A stretch of DNA of 36,763 nt from an uncultured Lachnospiraceae bacterium (GTDB lineage: Bacteria; Bacillota; Clostridia; Lachnospirales; Lachnospiraceae). This document shows, in pieces, positions 30,789-36,763 of the stretch. The position numbers were made by a program, and so were the translations under genes. Below the pieces are notes generated by a model. It was not told the origin of the DNA, ran no database searches, and worked only from the letters and a program-made list of their open reading frames with translations. The number at the start of each line of letters is the position of its first letter. Position 1 is the stretch's first letter. The DNA lies in contig CAJUCG010000005.1 of the NCBI GenBank assembly GCA_910585065.1, forward strand, positions 1 to 36,763. The letters are read 5' to 3'.

Positions 30789-31724
30789 TTAATCGGTATA
30801 GAATACTTTCCTGCTGATCAGCCCGCCTACCACAGCGATAATCACGGCAATCAGCACAAAGTAAATCCATGCCATCGCGGAGCCAAAACCATATTTTACT
30901 TCGCTGAAAATGGTATTCTTAATCAGCGTCATCAACTCGTTGTCCGCACTTGTAAAGGAATCAATAATCGTGTAGACAGAATTCACGAGAATTAACGGAC
31001 TTATCATTGGGAAGGTAATCTTCCAGAAATTTTCCCATCCAGTAGCTCCCTCCATATTAGAAGCCTCGTACAGACTTGGCGAAATTCCCTGAAGCCCTGC
31101 CAGGAATACAAGAATCTGTACACCGGAAGCAATGACGATATCATAGATCCCAAGCACTGCCTCCGACAGATAACTTACAAAAGTGGCGGGCAGGTTTGTA
31201 TAGTTCATCAGGAAACTTGAAATATTAAATACCGTTGATGCATCGTCGGAGGAAAGCATTCCCTCCGGTCCTAATGTATTTTGTAAAAGGTCGGAGGATT
31301 CGATCCCCAAAATAATGCCCGATGTTAGGATAACGGGGAAGAAGAAAATACTTCTCGCAATACCCCTTCCTTTAAATTTTTGGTTTAAAAGATTTGCAGC
31401 AAAGAAACTGAAAATCAGGACGAGAGGCACCTGAATACACATCTCCTTTACGGCATTTAATAATTTCAGGTTAAAATCCGGATCGATGGTCAACGCTCTC
31501 TTATAATGCTCTAAACCACCGTCAGCTGCCTTCTGCAAGATATAGCCGCTGCTTCCCACCTGCATATTGCTGAAACTGAACGAGATCGACTTAAAAAGCA
31601 TCGGCAGAAAAAGTCCAAAAAAACCAACCAGGAAAGGGATGGTAAAGCAAAGCCCAGCGACCGCTTCCTTGCCTCGCAATGTCATCTTTGTTTTTCCATT
31701 TGATTTGCGAAAAAATTTCATCAT
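30789..31724 (-). CDS. Carbohydrate ABC transporter permease, MalF/UgpA type
   Basis: A 311-residue permease with about six transmembrane helices. The first helix (AGLCFTIPFLVGFFGLF) follows a short basic N-terminus. The coupling EAA loop reads YEASNMEGATGWENFWKI, followed by TFPMISPLILVNSVYTIID. The start at 31724 is six bases after the DUF5696-gene stop, and the ribosome site AAGGGGAGGTGA is formed by the last codons of that gene, so the two are tightly coupled. Confidence 0.95.
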   Translation of the reverse strand: MMKFFRKSNGKTKMTLRGKEAVAGLCFTIPFLVGFFGLFLPMLFKSISFSFSNMQVGSSGYILQKAADGGLEHYKRALTIDPDFNLKLLNAVKEMCIQVPLVLIFSFFAANLLNQKFKGRGIARSIFFFPVILTSGIILGIESSDLLQNTLGPEGMLSSDDASTVFNISSFLMNYTNLPATFVSYLSEAVLGIYDIVIASGVQILVFLAGLQGISPSLYEASNMEGATGWENFWKITFPMISPLILVNSVYTIIDSFTSADNELMTLIKNTIFSEVKYGFGSAMAWIYFVLIAVIIAVVGGLISRKVFYTD

Positions 31725-31730
31725 TTTGCC

Positions 31731-34295
31731 TCACCTCCCCTTTACAACAACGAAATCGCGCGCGCCTACAATCTGCCCGGAAACGGAAACTGCCTCTTTA
31801 TTATAATTGACAATAACGCAAGTTCCGTCCTCATAGGTGGTCGCATATACCTTGTTCGCCAGCTTTTCGTGCGCTGTTATTTTCTGTCCCTGCACACTGC
31901 CAACCGCAGAATTTACTCTGCGATACGCCTCGACTGCCTTTTCTTTCCAGGCTGCAAAATTTACCGAGTAAAGCGAATCGAAGTCCGTGTTCTTTAACAG
32001 GTGATTATCCCCGTAAATCCACTCAAAGGAAAGTCCAGCCCCATACTCCACACTCTGGAGTACTGCCGTGTCAAAATCGTCCGTCATATTTAAGATTGAA
32101 CCGGCAAAATCCTTATAGCCATGCAGCACAATCGCATAGAACGGCACGGTTTCATCTAAAAGCCGGCTCTGATTGCTGTCAAACGGCACATTTATAATAT
32201 CGGAGAGCCAGGCAAACGCATAGGCATTGGCGTTTTCTGCCAACACATTGCCGCCCACCGCATTCCCCAGATACTCAAGTGCCTTCGCATTGTACTCTGC
32301 CGCGCGGCTGCGGTCGGTGTACCTTTGCGCTGCATAGTCCGAGAACAATTCCGAAGCAAGAGTATTGACCGAAACCCCACTAAGTTTATACTTGCTTATC
32401 TTTTTCCCAAAATCCTTTGCAAAGGATTCCACATAGTATGGACTGATCAGATCAACATTTCTCTTGATTAACATTCCATTTGGAATTAGATATTCACCCG
32501 TGCGCACCGTCGATTTGTCATAGTACTGCGGAGCGTGCGAGCCGGAGGCATAGCCGTCTGCAAATGCACTCTTATATACATATTGGAGCTGCGTGGAATG
32601 GAATACTTTAATTCCCTTCGCCTCCATATCGGAGAGAAATTTCCCAAGAGAAACACCCGAACCGTTCAGCTCAGAGAGTGCCGATGCCGCCTTTGGCGCG
32701 GTTCCGTGCATCCCACCCTTCGACCAGCCCAAATACTGAATTTTTATGTTCTCCACACCGCTCTGCTGAAGCTCTTCTACAATCTCTTTTGCCTGCGCGT
32801 AGGTGGTTAATTCCTGCGTCGCCATATATTTGATTCCAAAAATCGACTTCGTCTTCTCGATGGCTCCGATCAGATTGGTATACAGCGGCACTGCATTTCC
32901 TTTTGCCTGTTTCTTTAACGCGCCCCTGTCTTCTAGGTAGGACTGGTACATATGCGCCATCCCTGTATAATTCGCATCCTTACCGTGCAAAAAGCCGTAG
33001 CGGACACTGAAATTCCCTTCAAACTCAGCAGGGGAATACATCTGGAAGGTCTGGCTGCCGATGACATCGCCAAGAGAAATCTTGCCGTAACTGAGATAGG
33101 AAAACCCTGCATATACATTATTGTAGCTGTTTGTCTTCCCCGCATTATCCGCGTTGATATCCGCCAATGCTGTGTTTTCCTCAATTACTGCAAACCATGC
33201 TTTCTCCCCGCTCTTTAAGCCAAATACTGGCATCCGCACGGTTACAGCCTGATCAATCTCGGATTTTGTCTTGCTGTTGAAGGAATTGGTGATATCCCTG
33301 CCATAGACAGAAGCGATATACGCACTGTCCTTTTTTCCTGAATTCAGATAAATCAGTGCCCCGCTTCCGTCCGGTACAAAGAGATACCCCTCCTCCTCAG
33401 GCCCTGCAGCTCCAAAAAACTCTAGGAGATCGATATCCACAAGGGAGTAGCTCTCCGTATTGTACTCCACCTTTTTGGGATCGATAAATGCTATAAGATT
33501 TTCGCCATCCAACTTATATTCCAGCTCTACATTAAACCAAGGTTTTTCATTTGACGAAAGCACACCGTTCTCCTCGTTGTCGAACGCCATATCCTCCGCT
33601 GTGTAACCGACTTCGGCAAAATAGCCCATCAGTTCTTCCTTCTTGTAATCCTGTGCGCCTGACTGGAGGACATAGAGATTGTGGTCCGCAAAAGTCGGAT
33701 AAAGTTCCAGATAATTTTCCCGATCTTCGTCCCTCATATTTGCAGAGTCCAGATAATTATATGCCCGATCCGTTTTTTTCTTCGGATTCTTCTCCATCTT
33801 CCCCGTAAACTGCAAATAGCGTTCCTCGCTGATTACCTGCGGCAGAATGTATTTGTCCGCGAGTTCTCCAAGCCGATAAAAAATACTCACCCCGTCCGAG
33901 TTGTATGTAATTTCAAACTGCCCATTTGCAATACTGTCCGCGTAATTATCCATCTCGGACGACTGCGCACTCTGATTGAAATACCGGATGGAAAACTGCG
34001 AGCGCATCAGATCCTTATGGTAGCCGCTCGCAACCGTATCAGCATCAATTCCCTGGGGGTTTGAGTACCAGATATCCCCGGTCTCCTTTACTAAAACAGC
34101 GATAGAGGTATTCTCCTCATCGATATAGAGCATAAGCGCATCATTCTGCGTGACAAGCTTCATATTGGAAGGAATTTCCTGTTCTGCTGCCTGCGCGCTC
34201 TGGCTTTCTGCCCTGCCAAATCCCTCGCCGGGCGCGAGGGCGATGCAGGCGGTAAGAACAAGCACCACCGCTTTTTTTAACCATTTTTTCTTCAT
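31731..34295 (-). CDS. Large exported DUF5696-type protein, possible glycoside-hydrolase-like barrel
   Basis: This 854-residue protein has a signal peptide (KKKWLKKAVVLVLTACIALA, cleavage around 35). The N-terminal half (about 40-450) is beta-rich (VLVKETGDIWYSNPQGID, FVPDGSGALIYLNSGKKD). From about 480 it alternates strands and helices like a TIM barrel (ENIKIQYLGWSKGGMHG, KGIKVFHSTQLQYVYKSAF, YKLSGVSVNTLASELFSDY), with a small C-terminal beta domain. The layout matches, from memory, the DUF5696 family found beside sugar ABC transporters in Paenibacillus and Lachnospiraceae. There is no lipobox or LPXTG. A glycosidase or glycan-binding role is inference; I cannot name catalytic residues. Strong coupling to the downstream permease ties it to the transporter. 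Confidence 0.85.
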   Translation of the reverse strand: MKKKWLKKAVVLVLTACIALAPGEGFGRAESQSAQAAEQEIPSNMKLVTQNDALMLYIDEENTSIAVLVKETGDIWYSNPQGIDADTVASGYHKDLMRSQFSIRYFNQSAQSSEMDNYADSIANGQFEITYNSDGVSIFYRLGELADKYILPQVISEERYLQFTGKMEKNPKKKTDRAYNYLDSANMRDEDRENYLELYPTFADHNLYVLQSGAQDYKKEELMGYFAEVGYTAEDMAFDNEENGVLSSNEKPWFNVELEYKLDGENLIAFIDPKKVEYNTESYSLVDIDLLEFFGAAGPEEEGYLFVPDGSGALIYLNSGKKDSAYIASVYGRDITNSFNSKTKSEIDQAVTVRMPVFGLKSGEKAWFAVIEENTALADINADNAGKTNSYNNVYAGFSYLSYGKISLGDVIGSQTFQMYSPAEFEGNFSVRYGFLHGKDANYTGMAHMYQSYLEDRGALKKQAKGNAVPLYTNLIGAIEKTKSIFGIKYMATQELTTYAQAKEIVEELQQSGVENIKIQYLGWSKGGMHGTAPKAASALSELNGSGVSLGKFLSDMEAKGIKVFHSTQLQYVYKSAFADGYASGSHAPQYYDKSTVRTGEYLIPNGMLIKRNVDLISPYYVESFAKDFGKKISKYKLSGVSVNTLASELFSDYAAQRYTDRSRAAEYNAKALEYLGNAVGGNVLAENANAYAFAWLSDIINVPFDSNQSRLLDETVPFYAIVLHGYKDFAGSILNMTDDFDTAVLQSVEYGAGLSFEWIYGDNHLLKNTDFDSLYSVNFAAWKEKAVEAYRRVNSAVGSVQGQKITAHEKLANKVYATTYEDGTCVIVNYNKEAVSVSGQIVGARDFVVVKGR

Positions 34296-34337
34296 ATTCC
34301 ACCTTCACCTTCTCGACCATATGATTTTGATTTTGCA

Positions 34338-34958
34338 CTACCGGAATCGGACTTCCTTGTAGATGGTTACGACAAACGATGCAATCTGCTGAATCACGCT
34401 GAAAAAGAGCAGCCCGATAAAGAGTAAGATCGCCATGCCGATAATTGTAAGAATTGTCGTAAAAATCGTTTTCTTTACCGAATACTGGTGCGTTACCATC
34501 ATTCCGAACAAAAGCAGTGCCCCCGTCCAGAGATAACTTATGGTCGAAAATACATAGTAGAAGGTTCCCTCCTCAACCGTAATCAGATGGCTCATGCCAA
34601 CAAGCGGGAACTGAATAAGCCAGAGCGGGATCAAGGAATATCCGGTAAATATAATGATATCCCTCATTTTTCCCTCGCCGTCCATCAGCGAAGTCAAACA
34701 CCAGTTCGAGATGCACCAGAGAATGCACATAAGCCCAACTGAGACAATGTCCACCATAACATCGATGGTCTCTAAGCGGTTCATATTAAACAAAAACGCC
34801 GTATTTTGCTTCTGCACCACAAGCATAAAGATTGTCAGCGCAACAAAGGTAAGGGAAGCGGCGACAGAACCGCGATGTTCTTTTTTCAGATCCCAAAAGC
34901 CGTCAAAGGGATGGAAAATAACATGGAACCCATATTTTAGCGTTCTGAGATATTGCAT
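34338..34958 (-). CDS. YIP1-family integral membrane protein
   Basis: The 206-residue protein begins MQYLRTLKYGFHVIFHPFDG (the FHPFDGFWDLKKE motif near the N-terminus is typical) and has about five transmembrane segments: residues about 32-50, 68-85, 98-120, 132-155 and 170-195. This is the YIP1 domain layout. Its role in bacteria is not established. It overlaps the end of the NHL-protein gene by 22 bases with the ribosome site AGGTGAGG inside that gene, so the two are translationally coupled. Together with the DUF5696 gene downstream it forms a recurring accessory trio of this transporter type. Confidence 0.88.
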   Translation of the reverse strand: MQYLRTLKYGFHVIFHPFDGFWDLKKEHRGSVAASLTFVALTIFMLVVQKQNTAFLFNMNRLETIDVMVDIVSVGLMCILWCISNWCLTSLMDGEGKMRDIIIFTGYSLIPLWLIQFPLVGMSHLITVEEGTFYYVFSTISYLWTGALLLFGMMVTHQYSVKKTIFTTILTIIGMAILLFIGLLFFSVIQQIASFVVTIYKEVRFR

Positions 34959-36439
34959 TTCGCCTCACCTACCCATCTTTTTATTTTTTTCCATACCGCA
35001 AAAATCAGAACAGCGGTCACCGCGATGGCGATCAGTCCCATATATTTTCCGAAATTGTCCTGCATCAGTTCCTTGCGGTAAAATTGGAATGCCTTGGTGT
35101 AATATTTCCGGCTGTTGCCCAGCTCAAAATATTCCATCGCTTCCTTATAATGCCCCTCTTTTAAATAGGTTTTGCCAATTCCGATATAGGCAACCTCGCT
35201 GTTGGCATTGCGAAGAAGCACTTCCTGCCAGAGTTCATACGAGAGCGGTTCATTCCCCGCATGATGCGCCGAGAGCGCGCCTAAAAGTGCCTCCCCGTAC
35301 TCTGTAATCTCATAGACTAAGATGCTGCCAAGCTGTGCGTCCAGCACATAAATCTTTGACTGATCATCATTTAATGCCAAGGCAACCGGATTTCTAGTAA
35401 GACCGGCACGCCCGCCCTTGCCGCCAAAAATAAAGAGCGAATTGCCGTCGTAATCATAGCAGAAAATCTTTCCCCCGGCGTTGTCAAGAATAAAATAGCA
35501 GCCGTACTCTGTTGCGGCGATATCCGTGAAGGATGACCATGCCGCATCATCTGTCGCGTTGTACAGATCGCCGATAATATCCGTATTTCCAAGCCGTCTT
35601 AGCACATCCGTTCCTGTCGGGTTTAACCGTCTTACGGCATCCGCACCATTTAAATGGTCTTCCGCCGAGAGATTTGAGATCGTCGCGTAGACGAAATTAT
35701 TATGATCCACGAAAATATTGCTGTACTCTGTCGGAATAATGGTTTCCATCCTCTGCTTTTGCGCGTCAGTGGAAAAATAATTCTTCCATATATACTCGAA
35801 CATGGATACCGAGACTTGTGTGGCTCCCATAAAGCCCTGGAATTTCCCGTTGCGGTCGAATTCCACCAGCCCCATGTTAATTCCGTAGGCGATCACATAG
35901 ATTCTCTCCGCCCTGTCCACCACTACTTTTGTTGGCACATATTTCTGAGATTCAGTAATTAACTCCGTCTGAGGTCTCCCAATCTCGCGGATAAATTCCC
36001 GCTGCGGCGAAAATTCTACCACGCGCCCATTGCCGGAATCCGCGACATAGATATGACCTTTTTCTGTAACAAAAACCCCCTGCGGCTGTTTAAAGCTATC
36101 TTCTGCATTTTTTTCGGAGACAAATGTAGAAAGCTCAAAGAGCATTGCTCCAAAAGTATCAAGTGCCACAATCCGATTATTGTCCATATCCGCAATATAG
36201 AGTATATTATCCCGGATAAAGAGATCCTGCGGATTTTTCAAATTGGTGCCTGACTGTAAGTAAGAAAGTTCCTCCGCATAAAGATATGCAGGGGGCTGCA
36301 AAACATCCTCGCCCCACCAGTCATAGCTGTAGGTATCATAGGGCATTGTGTCGGCCTTTACTGCCGCCGCCGGAAAGAGCAGGCACTCTACGCTCAAAAG
36401 CAGACAGAGCAGTTTCGCAAAAGTTTTTGAATTTTTCAT
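34937..36439 (-). CDS. Exported NHL-repeat protein with C-terminal membrane anchor
   Basis: The 500-residue protein has a signal peptide (about 1-30, ending VKA-DT). NHL/beta-propeller repeats follow: LKNPQDLFIRDNILYIADMD, FKQPQGVFVTEKGHIYVADS, YVPTKVVVDRAERIYVIAYG and NPVALALNDDQSKIYVLDAQ. A short TPR-like helical region (about 405-450, AYIGIGKTYLKEGHYKEAM) and one transmembrane helix (about 466-486) with a basic cytoplasmic tail complete it. It is probably held on the outer face of the membrane as a scaffold or sensor near the transporter. It is coupled to the YIP1 gene by overlap. Confidence 0.9.
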   Translation of the reverse strand: MKNSKTFAKLLCLLLSVECLLFPAAAVKADTMPYDTYSYDWWGEDVLQPPAYLYAEELSYLQSGTNLKNPQDLFIRDNILYIADMDNNRIVALDTFGAMLFELSTFVSEKNAEDSFKQPQGVFVTEKGHIYVADSGNGRVVEFSPQREFIREIGRPQTELITESQKYVPTKVVVDRAERIYVIAYGINMGLVEFDRNGKFQGFMGATQVSVSMFEYIWKNYFSTDAQKQRMETIIPTEYSNIFVDHNNFVYATISNLSAEDHLNGADAVRRLNPTGTDVLRRLGNTDIIGDLYNATDDAAWSSFTDIAATEYGCYFILDNAGGKIFCYDYDGNSLFIFGGKGGRAGLTRNPVALALNDDQSKIYVLDAQLGSILVYEITEYGEALLGALSAHHAGNEPLSYELWQEVLLRNANSEVAYIGIGKTYLKEGHYKEAMEYFELGNSRKYYTKAFQFYRKELMQDNFGKYMGLIAIAVTAVLIFAVWKKIKRWVGEAKCNISER

Positions 36440-36453
36440 CTTTGCCTCCCCTC

Positions 36454-36763
36454 CTATTCCTTAATACCCGATGATGCCATGGTCTCAATAATATTGCTCT
36501 GGCTGACCACGAAGATCACGATCGGGACAATCATCATAATCACCGTTACCGCTGCCGTCGCCCCAGCTCTTGAGATACCGCCCGCCGCAATCTGGGAGAG
36601 TGCGTAAGGCAGGGTCTTTAACTCCTCACTGTAAATATAATTCGCGCCCTGCGCATTCCACAGATCCTGGAATGAAAAGATAATCAGTGTCAGCCAGGCC
36701 GACTTTACCTGCGGCATTGCAATTCTGAAAAATGTGTGTACTTCGCTTGCCCCGTCGATACGT
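36454..36763 (-). CDS. Carbohydrate ABC transporter permease, MalG type (C-terminal part)
   Basis: The frame enters from the right edge and ends at 36454. The visible part covers the ATPase-coupling EAA loop (RIDGASEVHTFFRIAMPQVK) and the last two membrane helices (AWLTLIIFSFQDLWNAQ and AAVTVIMMIVPIVIFVVSQS), ending IETMASSGIKE. The loop and C-terminus identify a MalG-type permease. The apparent ATG at 36717 lies inside the EAA loop and is not a start. It is 14 bases before the NHL gene, so the same operon includes a third permease and probably further genes outside the window. Confidence 0.93.
   Translation of the reverse strand, partial: RIDGASEVHTFFRIAMPQVKSAWLTLIIFSFQDLWNAQGANYIYSEELKTLPYALSQIAAGGISRAGATAAVTVIMMIVPIVIFVVSQSNIIETMASSGIKE

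Noticed and set aside
1..36763. CRISPR arrays, tRNA or rRNA genes and insertion sequences
   Set aside because: No regularly spaced direct repeats, tRNA-like cloverleaf ends, rRNA stretches or transposase genes were seen.

Overview
The window looks like a chromosomal segment of a Gram-positive Firmicute of class Clostridia, most likely a Lachnospiraceae-type gut bacterium. The evidence is the gene order S10-spc-alpha followed by ecfA1-ecfA2-ecfT-truA, zinc-binding forms of S14, L36 and adenylate kinase, a long 178-residue L17, strong AGGAGG ribosome sites with TTGnnn-17-TATAAT promoters, and a lipoprotein sugar-binding protein with a Thr/Pro/Glu linker. Every gene I can support lies on the minus strand, so transcription runs from the right edge to the left.

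Right part (about 26-36.7 kb): a carbohydrate-uptake locus. It holds the tail of one MalG-type permease, an exported NHL-repeat protein with a C-terminal membrane anchor, a YIP1-family membrane protein, a large exported DUF5696-type protein, a MalF-type and a second MalG-type permease, and a solute-binding lipoprotein. It ends in a strong terminator, followed by a LacI-family repressor and a class I rRNA-methyltransferase-like gene. The substrate is unknown and no ATPase is encoded in the visible part.

Centre (about 8.5-25.75 kb): the ribosomal superoperon. A TTGCAA-17-TATAAT promoter and a roughly 310-nt structured leader precede rpsJ. Then come rplC-rplD-rplW-rplB-rpsS-rplV-rpsC-rplP-rpmC-rpsQ-rplN-rplX-rplE-rpsZ-rpsH-rplF-rplR-rpsE-rpmD-rplO-secY-adk-map-infA. 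A hairpin whose loop contains the -10 box of the next promoter separates infA from rpmJ-rpsM-rpsK-rpsD-rpoA-rplQ, which ends in two tandem terminators. Many of the intergenic gaps are unusually long and hold perfect hairpins. Three palindromic elements with shared ends (rpoA-rplQ, rpsM-rpsK, and between the two complete permease genes) form a small repeat family.

Left part (1-8.4 kb): a separately promoted ecfA1-ecfA2-ecfT vitamin-transporter core and truA. Instead of the rplM-rpsI pair that often follows truA in Clostridia, accessory genes follow: an ArsC/Spx-fold protein without its catalytic cysteine, KptA (tRNA 2'-phosphotransferase), a DarG/TARG1/Poa1-like macro domain protein, a 682-residue protein with a perfect consensus promoter, a 128-residue protein resembling phage proteins, a small unknown protein, and a frameshifted gene remnant at the edge. 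The KptA-macro pair suggests a bacterial RNA 2'-phosphate / ADP-ribose-phosphate processing module next to phage-derived genes. This is the most unusual functional context in the window.
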